Positions 1 to 7,719 of a DNA stretch of 64,000 nucleotides are shown one piece after another. The position numbers and the translations under genes were made by a program. Where the stretch lies: the NCBI RefSeq assembly GCF_947497695.1, contig NZ_CANMHM010000008.1, positions 47,602 through 111,601 on the forward strand, given 5' to 3'. Under the pieces are notes generated by a model that searched no databases, was not told where the DNA came from, and saw only the letters and a program-made list of their open reading frames with translations. Source of the stretch: an uncultured Polaribacter sp. (GTDB lineage Bacteria; Bacteroidota; Bacteroidia; Flavobacteriales; Flavobacteriaceae). The stretch's first letter is position 1. The number at the start of each line of letters is the position of its first letter.

Positions 1-132
1 AAGGTATTAGGTTGTAGCAGTGTGATGTAGGTAGCTTGCCTTTTTTTATGCCTTAAAGTTTCGTTCTGAAAAAAGGTGTCTTTCATTTTAACTTTTTTAA
101 CTTTACAACTTTTATACTTTAAAATTAATTTC

Positions 133-936
133 ATGTCTAAAGTTGTTTTAGTTACAGGTGCTTCTTCAGGAATAGGAAAAGCAATTGCTATTTTTTTATC
201 TGAAAATGGATATAAAGTTTATGGAACAAGTAGGAATCCTAAAAAACCAAATAATTTTTCTTTTGAATTGATTGCCTTAGATGTTTTAAAGGTTGATAGC
301 ATAAATACTGCAATTGATTTGGTAATACAAAAAGAAGGTAGACTAGATGTTTTGGTAAACAATGCAGGTATGGGAATTACAGGGCCTATTGAAGATACAC
401 CAACTGATGAAATGAGAAGTGTTTTTAACACCAATCTTTTTGGTGCTGTTGATGTAATGAAAGCTGTTTTACCACAAATGCGTAAACAAAAAGCTGGTAT
501 TATTATAAATGTAACTTCTATTGCAGGTTATATGGGTTTGCCTTTCAGGGGATTATATTCTGCCACAAAAGGAGCTTTAGAAATTGTTACAGAAGCAGTT
601 AGTATGGAGGTAAAACCTTTTGGAATTAAAGTTGTAAATGTTGCTCCTGGAGATTTTGCGACCAATATTGCAGCAGGAAGATATCATACACCCGTTTTTG
701 AAAACTCTGCTTATAAAGAAAATTATCAAGCAAATTTAGATTTAATGGATGCTCATGTAACTGGAGGAATGAATCCTGTAGAAATGGCGAAAGTTATTTT
801 TAAAATTATCAATACAAAGAATCCTAAAATTCATTATAAAGTTGGTGGTTTTATGGAGAAACTTTCGATTGTTTTAAAAAGAATTTTGCCAGATAGAATT
901 TACGAGAAAATTTTAATGAATCATTATAAATTGTAA
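133..936 (+). CDS. Short-chain dehydrogenase/reductase (SDR) family oxidoreductase
   Basis: This is a classical cytoplasmic NAD(P)-dependent SDR of 267 residues. The sequence shows the Rossmann glycine motif TGASSGIG near the N-terminus, the NNAG motif, a serine in VTSIAGYMG, and the YSATK (YxxxK) catalytic pair. The substrate cannot be told from sequence. The reading frame is open from 76, but I start at the ATG at 133 because it gives MSKVVLVTGAS directly before the glycine motif; the extra upstream residues are hydrophobic and look like translated leader. The C-terminal basic stretch (KLSIVLKRILPDRIYEKIL) resembles SDRs that sit at membranes, but no transmembrane segment is evident. It appears to be monocistronic. 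Confidence 0.88.
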   Translation: MSKVVLVTGASSGIGKAIAIFLSENGYKVYGTSRNPKKPNNFSFELIALDVLKVDSINTAIDLVIQKEGRLDVLVNNAGMGITGPIEDTPTDEMRSVFNTNLFGAVDVMKAVLPQMRKQKAGIIINVTSIAGYMGLPFRGLYSATKGALEIVTEAVSMEVKPFGIKVVNVAPGDFATNIAAGRYHTPVFENSAYKENYQANLDLMDAHVTGGMNPVEMAKVIFKIINTKNPKIHYKVGGFMEKLSIVLKRILPDRIYEKILMNHYKL

Positions 937-1026
937 TTTTTACATGATGGTTTACAGGTTTAAAAAACTTTATAAATCTTAAAAAAAATATTTTTACTAA
1001 GCTTACCAATTTTGTTAATAACTAAC

Positions 1027-1034
1027 TATCTTTG
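1027..1034 (+). promoter_or_regulatory. Candidate -7 box TATCTTTG upstream of the aldolase gene
   Basis: The octamer matches the Bacteroidota -7 consensus TAnnTTTG. No -33 TTG sits at the usual spacing. If used, it would give the aldolase mRNA a leader of about 165 nt containing the structured repeat. Confidence 0.4.
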
Positions 1035-1120
1035 CGTTAGGGATTGAAGCAATTGTTTGAGCTCTCATGCTTTTTTGCATGAAGCGAGTGCGTAAAGCCC
1101 GACCTTTTTAGGGAACGCCC
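1031..1120 (+). repeat. 90-nt interspersed structured repeat, copy A
   Basis: This block runs from TTTGCGTTAGGGATTGAA to CCTTTTTAGGGAACGCCC and recurs inverted at 7538-7625. It contains a hairpin TCATGC-loop-GCATGA; in the other copy the stem is TCACGC/GCGTGA, so one T-A pair is replaced by C-G, a compensatory change. It lies in the leader of the aldolase gene, directly after a TATCTTTG box. I recall very similar blocks as common intergenic repeats in flavobacteria, and it may match a catalogued structured RNA; this was not searched. Confidence 0.75.
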
Positions 1121-1207
1121 AATTTATAGATATAATTTTGCTAAAAATAATGCAAAATCACTCGAACTAAAAACAGATTTTAATAAAATACAAATAAATA
1201 TACAAGA

Positions 1208-1861
1208 ATGAAATTTTTTATAGACACAGCAAATTTAGAGCAAATTAAAGAAGCACAAGCTTTAGGAATTTTAGATGGTGTTACTACAAACCCATCTTTA
1301 ATGGCTAAAGAAGGCATTACTGGTGAAACTAATATTATTAATCATTACAAAGAAATTTGTGAGTTAGTAGATGGTGATGTTTCTGCAGAAGTAATTTCTA
1401 CAGATTTTGATGGAATGGTTAGAGAAGGTGAGGCTTTGGCAGCTTTAAACCCTCAAATTGTGGTAAAATTACCAATGATAAAAGATGGTGTAAAAGCGTG
1501 TAAATATTTTTCTTCTAAAGGTATTAAAACCAACGTAACTTTAGTGTTTTCTGTTGGTCAGGCTTTATTGGCTGCAAAAGCAGGTGCAACGTATGTTTCT
1601 CCGTTTTTAGGTCGTTTAGATGATATTTCTACAGATGGAATGAACTTGATTTCTGAGATACGATTGGTTTTTGATAACTATAAATTTAAAACTCAAATTT
1701 TAGCAGCATCTGTAAGAAACACAATGCATATTGTAAATTGTGCAAAATTAGGTTCTGATGTAATGACTGGACCTTTAAGTGCAATTGAAGGTTTGTTAAA
1801 ACACCCTTTAACAGATAGTGGTTTGGCTACGTTTTTAGCAGATTACCAAAAAGGAAACTAG
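1208..1861 (+). CDS. fsa: Transaldolase / fructose-6-phosphate aldolase (TalC-type)
   Basis: This 217-residue protein is a class I (Schiff-base) aldolase of the short transaldolase/FSA family acting on sugar phosphates in the non-oxidative pentose phosphate pathway. The N-terminal MKFFIDTAN, the [13 protein letters not shown] block and the VVKLPM strand carrying the Schiff-base lysine are clear, as is the conserved [10 protein letters not shown] region. Length fits the short family (about 215-220) rather than TalB (about 316). Whether the main activity is transaldolase or fructose-6-phosphate cleavage cannot be told from sequence. It has a long upstream leader containing a structured repeat. 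Confidence 0.9.
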   Translation: MKFFIDTANLEQIKEAQALGILDGVTTNPSLMAKEGITGETNIINHYKEICELVDGDVSAEVISTDFDGMVREGEALAALNPQIVVKLPMIKDGVKACKYFSSKGIKTNVTLVFSVGQALLAAKAGATYVSPFLGRLDDISTDGMNLISEIRLVFDNYKFKTQILAASVRNTMHIVNCAKLGSDVMTGPLSAIEGLLKHPLTDSGLATFLADYQKGN

Positions 1862-1883
1862 AATTTTAAATATAATTATTAGA

Positions 1884-2001
1884 AGCTATTTCCTGCTTTT
1901 CATTATATCTTTTTGCTGAAAAAGCAAAAAGGATGAAGCCTGTCTTGAGCGAAGTCGAAAGGTTTCAATCAGGGCTAAAACTTGTTTGCGAGCTAATAGC
2001 T
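1884..2001 (+). repeat. Multi-stem intergenic repeat element
   Basis: This stretch folds by eye into nested stems: AGCTATT (1884-1890) with AATAGCT (1995-2001); CCTG (1892-1895) with CAGG (about 1970-1973); ATCTTTTTGCT with AGCAAAAAGGAT; and GAAGCC with GGTTTC. The last stem encloses CTTGAGCGAAGTCGAAA, which resembles a common flavobacterial short palindrome and may be a nested insertion. It lies between the aldolase and menD genes. I recall similar sequences as widespread intergenic elements in Bacteroidota; this was not searched. Confidence 0.55.
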
Positions 2002-2018
2002 AATAAATAAAATTAAAG

Positions 2019-2063
2019 AGTCGTTAACTTTCATAGTAATAAATGAAAGTTTGCGACTTTTTT
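2019..2063 (+). terminator. Intrinsic terminator
   Basis: A long hairpin pairs AGTCGTTAACTTTCAT with ATGAAAGTTTGCGACT, with a 2-nt internal mismatch, and is followed by six T. It ends transcription from the aldolase side before menD. Confidence 0.75.
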
Positions 2064-2078
2064 AACTTTAATAACTTT

Positions 2079-2111
2079 TTGACTTTGTAACTTTGTGCCT
2101 TTGTAACTTTG
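2079..2111 (+). promoter_or_regulatory. menD promoter with octamer repeats
   Basis: Two TAACTTTG boxes (2088-2095 and 2104-2111) match the TAnnTTTG consensus. A TTG at 2079-2081 lies 22 nt before the second box. The region is a four-copy octamer array (units such as AACTTTGT) over 2081-2112. The distal box is only 12 nt from the menD ATG, so the leader would be very short. Confidence 0.5.
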
Positions 2112-2123
2112 CAACTATATTAA

Positions 2124-3806
2124 ATGTACCCAAAGAAACCTTTAGCACAATTAGTAATTTCAGCATGTACTCAATTTAAAATTGATACAGTTGTGATTTC
2201 TCCAGGTTCTAGAAATGCACCCTTAACAATTGGTTTTTCTAATCATCCAGAAATAGAAACTTTAAGTGTTGTTGATGAGCGTTGTGCTGCTTTTTTTGCT
2301 TTAGGCATTGCACAACAAACCCAAAAACCTGTGGCAATTTTATGTACTTCTGGTTCTGCGTTGTTAAATTATTATCCTGCAATTGCAGAGGCTTTTTATA
2401 GCAATATTCCTTTAGTTGTAATTTCTGCAGACAGACCTAAACATTTAATAGATATTGGAGATGGACAAACAATACGCCAAGAAAACGTATTTGCAAATCA
2501 TATGCTGTTTTCTGCCAATTTAATAGAGAACGAAAAATATAAAACGAGAAATTCTCAGTTAATAGGAGAGGCTTTGCAAATGGCTGTTTCACAACAAGGA
2601 CCAGTACATATTAATGTGCCTTTTGATGAACCTTTATATGAAACTATACCTGAGCTAACAAAATTCAATTTCCCTCATATTTCTTTAAGTTCTTTAGATA
2701 ATTCTCATATAAACTATAAAGATTTATCCAAAAAATGGAACGCTGCAAAAAAGAAAATGATTTTGGTAGGTGTCAATTATCCTGATGATCAGCTACATAA
2801 ATTAATGGATTTGTATGCAGAAGATGAATCTGTTTTATTGTTTACAGAAACCACTTCAAATTTAAGACACAAAAAAGCCATAGACTCTATAGATCAACTT
2901 ATTTTTTCTTTGGATGATGAAGCTTTTAAAGAATTGCAGCCAGATATTTTAATCACATTTGGAGGCATGATTGTTTCTAAAAGAATCAAACGATTTTTAA
3001 GAGAGTATCAACCCAAACATCATTGGGATATTGATGCCAGAAAAGCAACAAATACCTATTTTTGTTTATCAGAATTTATACAAACAACACCTGTAGATTT
3101 TTTCTTTAATTTTAATCAATTTGTTTCAAAGATAAAAAGCGATTATCAACCAAAATGGTTGCAAATTAGAGCGTACAGAAGAGCAAAACATACTGAATAT
3201 TTTAAAAATTTAAAACATTCTGATTTTAAAGTTTTTGAGCAGGTTTTAAATAAAATTCCAGAAAATTCTGAGCTACAAATTAGCAATAGTTCTATCATTA
3301 GATATGCTCAATTATTTTCTATTAAAGACTCTATAAATATTTATTCCAATAGAGGCACAAGTGGAATTGATGGAAGCACAAGTACAGCTATTGGTGCAGC
3401 TTTTGCAAATAAAAAACAGACAGTTTTTATTACGGGAGATTTAAGTTTTTTCTACGATTCTAATGCGTTGTGGAATGCAAATATTCCTGCAAGTTTTAGA
3501 ATTATTATCATCAATAATTCTGGTGGAGGAATTTTTAAAATTATACCTGGACCAAAATCTACAAACGCAGCAAAATATTTTGAAACGCCACATTGTTTAA
3601 CAGCAGAACATTTGTGTAAAATGCATGGGTTTGAGTATCAAAAAGCATTTGCATCAGAAGAAGTAACACAAGAATTAAAAGGTTTTTTTGAAACAAGTAC
3701 TGAAATGAATTCAGCATCTTCGAAAAAACCAAAAATATTAGAAATCTTTACGCCAAGTGAAGAAAATGATTTAGTTTTAAAAGATTATTTTAAATACATA
3801 CAATAA
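2124..3806 (+). CDS. menD: 2-succinyl-5-enolpyruvyl-6-hydroxy-3-cyclohexene-1-carboxylate synthase
   Basis: MenD is a thiamine-diphosphate enzyme that joins isochorismate and 2-oxoglutarate in menaquinone synthesis, in the cytoplasm. At 560 residues the length is normal. The N-terminal Pyr domain starts at LAQLVISACTQFKIDTVVISPGSRNAPL, with the family's SPGSRN motif. The C-terminal PP domain carries SNRGTSGIDGSTSTA and the GDLSFFYDSNALWN region with the ThDP/Mg-binding GD and IINNSGGGIF. Menaquinone fits respiratory flavobacteria. The stop overlaps the start of the next gene by one base (TAATG), so translational coupling is likely. No other men gene is in the window. Confidence 0.95.
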   Translation: MYPKKPLAQLVISACTQFKIDTVVISPGSRNAPLTIGFSNHPEIETLSVVDERCAAFFALGIAQQTQKPVAILCTSGSALLNYYPAIAEAFYSNIPLVVISADRPKHLIDIGDGQTIRQENVFANHMLFSANLIENEKYKTRNSQLIGEALQMAVSQQGPVHINVPFDEPLYETIPELTKFNFPHISLSSLDNSHINYKDLSKKWNAAKKKMILVGVNYPDDQLHKLMDLYAEDESVLLFTETTSNLRHKKAIDSIDQLIFSLDDEAFKELQPDILITFGGMIVSKRIKRFLREYQPKHHWDIDARKATNTYFCLSEFIQTTPVDFFFNFNQFVSKIKSDYQPKWLQIRAYRRAKHTEYFKNLKHSDFKVFEQVLNKIPENSELQISNSSIIRYAQLFSIKDSINIYSNRGTSGIDGSTSTAIGAAFANKKQTVFITGDLSFFYDSNALWNANIPASFRIIIINNSGGGIFKIIPGPKSTNAAKYFETPHCLTAEHLCKMHGFEYQKAFASEEVTQELKGFFETSTEMNSASSKKPKILEIFTPSEENDLVLKDYFKYIQ

Positions 3807-4294
3807 TGAGTTTACAAGAAGATTTTAATGAAGAAGATGAAAATTTGCAAGAAGAAAATAGTTTTCAAGAATTTGAATACGACTTTAAAGAAGGCGATAA
3901 AGTAAACTTAGTAATAGAAACTGAAACGGGTTTAGGCTATACTGTTTTAATTAATGAAGAATTTGATGGATTGCTTTTTAGAAGTGAAGTTTTTCAGGAT
4001 TTAGAAGAAAATATGGAAGTTGTTGGCTACATCAAAAAAATTAGAGAAGATGGTAAAATAGATGTTTCTCTTCGTCCACAAGGTTTTAGAAACGTAATTG
4101 ATGCTGATGTAGAAAAAGTATTAGAAAAGCTTAAAAAGAGTAGAGAAGGTTTTTTATTGTTAACAGATAAAAGTAGTCCAGATTCGATTCGTTTTCATAT
4201 GAAAATGAGCAAAAAAGCCTTTAAAAAAGCAGTGGGTAATTTGTACAAACAAAAATTGATTGTAATTAAAGAGGATCGAATTGAGTTGGTGTAA
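3806..4294 (+). CDS. Short CvfB-like S1/winged-helix RNA-binding protein
   Basis: This 162-residue protein matches only the C-terminal half of CvfB/YitL-type proteins. An acidic N-terminus (about residues 1-30) precedes an S1-like barrel (about 30-90, with GYIKKIREDGKIDVSLRP) and a winged-helix tail (about 100-162, with LLLTDKSSP, MSKKAFKKAVGNLYKQKLI). Full CvfB is about 280 residues with additional N-terminal S1 domains, which are absent here, and the preceding DNA is menD coding sequence, so the short form looks native. The TAATG overlap with menD implies co-translation. The target RNA and role are unknown; a function in translation or RNA binding is inferred from family only. Confidence 0.75.
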   Translation: MSLQEDFNEEDENLQEENSFQEFEYDFKEGDKVNLVIETETGLGYTVLINEEFDGLLFRSEVFQDLEENMEVVGYIKKIREDGKIDVSLRPQGFRNVIDADVEKVLEKLKKSREGFLLLTDKSSPDSIRFHMKMSKKAFKKAVGNLYKQKLIVIKEDRIELV

Positions 4295-4323
4295 AAATTG
4301 CAAGGAATACTCTTAGCTTTTAC

Positions 4324-4468
4324 TTTGCCACTAATTCACAAATTTTTAACCTTCAATTATCTTGAATATCAATTTTAATCTTTAATTACTTAAATGAAAA
4401 CCTTGGGTTTTTAAATTTGTGAAATTGTTTTAGTTTAAATCATAAAATAATTCGTGAATTCGTGGCAA
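4324..4468. repeat. Long inverted repeat of the TTGCCACGAATTCACGAATT family
   Basis: The left arm TTGCCACTAATTCACAAATT (4324-4343) is the near-complement of the right arm at 4449-4468, whose reverse complement is TTGCCACGAATTCACGAATT. The spacer is about 105 nt. Related single arms occur near 47283 and 57705. It looks like a non-coding palindromic element rather than a terminator because the arms are far apart. Confidence 0.55.
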
Positions 4469-4510
4469 GGTTTTAGAGTTTATCATTTTTTAAAAAGTAT
4501 GAGTTTACCC

Positions 4511-4542
4511 TTGTAATAGTTGTCATATAATTATTAAATTTG
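4511..4542 (+). promoter_or_regulatory. Candidate promoter of the small ORF at 4591
   Basis: A TTG at 4511-4513 and TAAATTTG at 4535-4542, spaced by 21 nt, match the TTG/TAnnTTTG promoter form. The start codon lies about 48 nt downstream. Confidence 0.5.
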
Positions 4543-4590
4543 TATTTAATAATTAATGTGTACTTATATTAAATAATAAAACGTATAATA

Positions 4591-4758
4591 ATGTCTGATA
4601 AAGTTTTAGAATTTATAAATAACGGTATTTTCGAAATTGAAGGAGCAAGTGATTTTTTCTTTAAATTTAAAAAAGAATATCCTACTTATGATGATATTAA
4701 AAGAGAATACAATGAAGCTACAGGTATTAAAGACCAAATAAAAAACCTGTGTATCTAA
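4591..4758 (+). CDS. Small hypothetical protein, 55 residues
   Basis: The ATG at 4591 opens a frame of 55 codons (MSDKVLEFINNGIFE...) ending in TAA. The product is charged and soluble-looking, with no signal peptide or membrane segment and an aromatic patch (SDFFFKFKKEYPTYDD). It has a plausible promoter at 4511-4542 and sits alone between repeats. I do not recognise the family. The coding-like amino-acid composition and the promoter argue that it is real, but conservation was not tested. Confidence 0.5.
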   Translation: MSDKVLEFINNGIFEIEGASDFFFKFKKEYPTYDDIKREYNEATGIKDQIKNLCI

Positions 4759-4886
4759 TTATTATTAGCTGTTAATAAAGGTAAAATAATATATTGTGCT
4801 AAAGATTTCCTGATAAAGAGACACAATCTTCTTTGACAACCATTCCTTTGAAATGTAAAGAGTGGAAAGCAAGTGCTAAAAATAGC

Positions 4887-5963
4887 TTAATCAAAAATAG
4901 CGTTCATTTTCCCCCACAATTCATTATCAAAATTAGATAAAGCAAAATTAGCATCTTCTGCAGATTCTCCCATTCTAACAATAACCAGTTTTTTACTTGG
5001 TACAATATAAATTTTCTGATCATTTTTACCCAAAGCACAAAACATATCTGCAGGAGCATTAGGAATTAACGCTCCATTAAATTGAATTTGAGTATTAGGC
5101 AAATGATAATTTTCTTTTCCGTTTAACCACCATAAATAACCATAAGCATTATTAATATTTTGAGAAGTATTTGTTGCTTCGGTTATAAATTTTTCTGAAA
5201 TAATTTGTGTGTTTTCCCACTTTCCTTTTGCAGAAATTAACAAGCCAAAACGAACCATACTTCTAGTATTACTCCAATAAACATTTAAATCATTTAAACG
5301 TATCCAAGCACCAGACATGCCTATTTTATTTTTTAAATTTAAGTTAAAGTAGTTGTTCCAAGTTCTTTTAGCAGCAGAAGCAACAACTTCTTGCATTTTT
5401 ACATATACATTATGATAGGCCCAACGTTTACCAGCATCAGCAATGTATTTTAAGTTAGAAGCAGAAACATCATCCCCTAAAGAATCATCCAATCCAGAAC
5501 TCATAGAAAGTAAATGTTTACACGTAATTAAATTTTCTTTTTCAAGCGGAGCAGAAGTCCAACCTGTATTTAAGTAATCAGATACTTTATTGTTTAGACT
5601 GATAAGACCTTTGTCTTCTGCAATTCCTGCAACTGTAACAGTTAATGTTTTACCTGCACTTGCCCAATACCAATTAGAACTAGCAGTATGGGTATTAAAA
5701 TATTCTTCAACCACAATTTTTCCATTGTGTAGAATCATAAAACTTTTGGTGTTTTTTTCTTCCAAGAAATCGAGTAGAGGTGGTAATTGATTTTCATTCC
5801 AATTTAAATCTGAAATTGCTTTTGTTTCCCAAGAATTAGAATTAATCGGTGGGAAATAGATGTTTTCTTCAACAATAGGTTCTTTAATGATTATCTCTTC
5901 ATCTTTAGAAGAACAACAAAACAATAGGAAAGTAAACAATAAAACATAAATAGATAATTTCAT
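4887..5963 (-). CDS. Serine hydrolase lipoprotein, class C beta-lactamase-like fold
   Basis: This 358-residue exported lipoprotein has an N-terminal signal peptide ending in a lipobox (LLFCCSS) and so is probably membrane anchored. The penicillin-binding/esterase fold is shown by ASAGKT, where SAGK is the SxxK nucleophile motif, by YHN as the YxN motif, and by the LLSMSSGLDD and GYLWWLNG blocks typical of the beta-lactamase-related (PF00144-type) family. Most such proteins are esterases or peptidases rather than drug-resistance enzymes, and nothing here points to resistance. It is transcribed divergently from rimO and appears monocistronic. Confidence 0.85.
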   Translation of the reverse strand: MKLSIYVLLFTFLLFCCSSKDEEIIIKEPIVEENIYFPPINSNSWETKAISDLNWNENQLPPLLDFLEEKNTKSFMILHNGKIVVEEYFNTHTASSNWYWASAGKTLTVTVAGIAEDKGLISLNNKVSDYLNTGWTSAPLEKENLITCKHLLSMSSGLDDSLGDDVSASNLKYIADAGKRWAYHNVYVKMQEVVASAAKRTWNNYFNLNLKNKIGMSGAWIRLNDLNVYWSNTRSMVRFGLLISAKGKWENTQIISEKFITEATNTSQNINNAYGYLWWLNGKENYHLPNTQIQFNGALIPNAPADMFCALGKNDQKIYIVPSKKLVIVRMGESAEDANFALSNFDNELWGKMNAIFD

Positions 5964-6040
5964 AAAGTTTTCTTTTTAAGACACTAATAATAACAAAAAG
6001 TTTAATTTAAAACAAAAATAGGTAATCAATAATCATTATG

Positions 6041-6048
6041 TATCTTTG
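6041..6048 (+). promoter_or_regulatory. Candidate -7 box TATCTTTG of rimO
   Basis: TATCTTTG matches TAnnTTTG and lies 24 nt before the rimO ATG in the divergent spacer. No TTG is found at ideal spacing. Confidence 0.45.
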
Positions 6049-6071
6049 CAATCGCTTAAATCGATATAAAA

Positions 6072-7424
6072 ATGCGTACAAAAACCATCAAAAAAAATAA
6101 AATAAACGTAGTTACTTTAGGTTGCTCTAAAAACGTTTATGATAGTGAAGTTTTAATGGGACAGTTAAAAGCCAATGGTAAAGAGGTTGTACATGAAGAC
6201 CCAGAAGATGATGGAAATATTGTTGTAATTAATACATGTGGTTTTATTGGTAAAGCCAAAGAAGAATCTATCGATACTATTTTGCATTATGCAAAAAGAA
6301 AAGAAGCAGGAAAAATTGATAAAGTTTTTGTTTCTGGTTGTTTAAGTGAACGTTACAAACCAGATTTAGAAGCAGAAATTACAAACGTAGATCAATATTT
6401 TGGTACGCATGATTTACCAAATTTATTACAAGCTTTAGAAGCAGATTATAAGCACGAATTAATTGGAGAACGTTTAACAACAACACCAAAACATTACGCT
6501 TATTTAAAAATTGCAGAAGGTTGTGACAGACCTTGTTCTTTTTGTGCAATCCCTTTAATGCGTGGAAAACACGTTTCTACACCTATAGAAGATATTGTGA
6601 TAGAAGCCACAAAATTAGCAGCAAAAGGAATTAAAGAAATAATGCTAATTGCACAAGATTTAACTTACTATGGGTTAGATATTTACAAAAAACGTGCTTT
6701 GGCAGATTTATTAGAAGCATTGGCAAAAGTAGATGGAATTGAGTGGATTAGAATGCATTATGCGTTTCCTACAGGTTTTCCAATGGATGTTTTGGAGGTA
6801 ATGAAACGCGAGCCAAAAGTGTGTAATTATTTAGACATTCCGTTACAACACATTAATACTGAGTTGTTAAAATCGATGAAAAGAGGAACAACACACGAAA
6901 AAACAACTGCTTTAATTCATAAATTTAGAGAAGCTGTGCCAGAAATGGCAATTAGAACTACTTTAATTGTTGGGTATCCTGGAGAAACAGAAGCCATGTT
7001 TCAAGAACTAAAAGATTGGGTAGAAGAAATGCGTTTTGAACGTTTGGGTGCTTTTGAATATTCACACGAAGAAAATACAGGAGCTTATGTTTTAGAAGAT
7101 GATGTGCCTGCAGAGGTTAAGTTTCAAAGAGTCAATGAAATTATGGAAGTGCAGTCTCAAATTTCTTGGGAATTGAATCAAGCTAAAATAGGGAAGACTT
7201 TTAAATGTTTGTTCGATAGAAAAGACGGAGAGTTTTTCTACGGACGTACAGAATCTGATTCGCCAGATGTAGACAATGATGTTTTAGTAGATGCTAAAGA
7301 ACATTATATTAAAATAGGGGAGTTTATTGATGTGAAAATACACGAAGCAGGAGATTACGATTTGTATGGAACACCTGTTAAAAAGCAAGAAAAACCAATT
7401 CCGTTACATCAAAAAAGGAAATAA
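6072..7424 (+). CDS. rimO: Ribosomal protein S12 methylthiotransferase
   Basis: RimO adds a methylthio group to the conserved aspartate of ribosomal protein S12 using two [4Fe-4S] clusters and SAM. The 450-residue protein has the N-terminal MTTase domain with cluster cysteines in VTLGCSKN, INTCGFIG and VSGCLSERY, the radical SAM motif CDRPCSFC (CxxxCxxC), and a C-terminal TRAM domain (about 385-450). The KNVYDSE and GFIGKAKEESIDT blocks favour RimO over MiaB. The ATG at 6072 gives a short basic lead-in to the first motif. It is followed by a repeat-rich convergent spacer. Confidence 0.93.
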   Translation: MRTKTIKKNKINVVTLGCSKNVYDSEVLMGQLKANGKEVVHEDPEDDGNIVVINTCGFIGKAKEESIDTILHYAKRKEAGKIDKVFVSGCLSERYKPDLEAEITNVDQYFGTHDLPNLLQALEADYKHELIGERLTTTPKHYAYLKIAEGCDRPCSFCAIPLMRGKHVSTPIEDIVIEATKLAAKGIKEIMLIAQDLTYYGLDIYKKRALADLLEALAKVDGIEWIRMHYAFPTGFPMDVLEVMKREPKVCNYLDIPLQHINTELLKSMKRGTTHEKTTALIHKFREAVPEMAIRTTLIVGYPGETEAMFQELKDWVEEMRFERLGAFEYSHEENTGAYVLEDDVPAEVKFQRVNEIMEVQSQISWELNQAKIGKTFKCLFDRKDGEFFYGRTESDSPDVDNDVLVDAKEHYIKIGEFIDVKIHEAGDYDLYGTPVKKQEKPIPLHQKRK

Positions 7425-7470
7425 TGATTACAAAGTTCCTGCAAGGTATTAAATTCAAAATTTTACTTTT

Positions 7471-7531
7471 GCTAACTGCTAACTGCTAACTGCTAACTGC
7501 TAACTGCTAACTGCTAACTGCTAACTGCTAA
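7471..7531. repeat. Heptamer tandem array (GCTAACT), about 8.7 copies
   Basis: GCTAACT is repeated without interruption for about eight full units plus a partial one. It is intergenic, just after rimO. It shares the GCTAA core and 7-nt period with the arrays at 38885 and 1992. Confidence 0.95.
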
Positions 7532-7537
7532 TTATTT

Positions 7538-7625
7538 GGGCGTTCCCTAAAGGTCGGGCTTTCACTACTCGCTTCACGCTAAAAAGCGTGAGAGCTCAAA
7601 CAGGTCGTTCAATCCCTAACGCAAA
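7538..7625 (-). repeat. 90-nt interspersed structured repeat, copy B
   Basis: This is the inverted copy of the 1031-1120 element, 88 nt long. Read on the minus strand it runs from TTTGCGTTAGGGATTGAA to CCTTTAGGGAACGCCC. The central hairpin is TCACGCT/AGCGTGA. It lies downstream of purL on the same strand and convergent to rimO. Confidence 0.75.
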
Positions 7626-7658
7626 GCAGCTTTTAGAATTTCCTAAAAGCTGCTTTTT
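7623..7658 (+). terminator. Intrinsic terminator in the rimO/purL convergent spacer
   Basis: A 14-bp perfect stem, AAAGCAGCTTTTAG with CTAAAAGCTGCTTT and a 6-nt loop, is followed by a T-run on the plus strand. It is about 200 nt beyond the rimO stop, with repeats between. Confidence 0.7.
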
Positions 7659-7671
7659 ATTAAATGTTATA

Positions 7672-7704
7672 AGACCTCACAGGTTTTAAAAACCTGTGAG
7701 GTCT
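7672..7704. repeat. Near-perfect 33-nt palindrome
   Basis: AGACCTCACAGGTTTT (7672-7687) pairs with AAAACCTGTGAGGTCT (7689-7704) around one base. It ends 16 nt from the purL stop and could terminate purL as RNA. I recall this palindrome as a frequent interspersed repeat in flavobacteria, possibly REP-like. Confidence 0.8.
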
Positions 7705-7719
7705 AGAAAATATACTTTC

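Noticed and set aside
1..86. A minus-strand frame from an ATG at 84-86 that stays open to the window edge (MKDTFFQNETLRHKK...)
   Set aside because: Only 28 codons are visible and no family or promoter is recognised. It might be the start of a divergent gene but cannot be supported here.
76..132. Extended N-terminus of the SDR protein (MSFILTFLTLQLL...)
   Set aside because: The ATG at 133 gives the normal SDR start; the extra residues come from AT-rich leader DNA.
4887..5963. A beta-lactam resistance gene
   Set aside because: The motifs fit the broad serine-hydrolase/beta-lactamase fold, most members of which are not resistance enzymes; no other resistance context is present.
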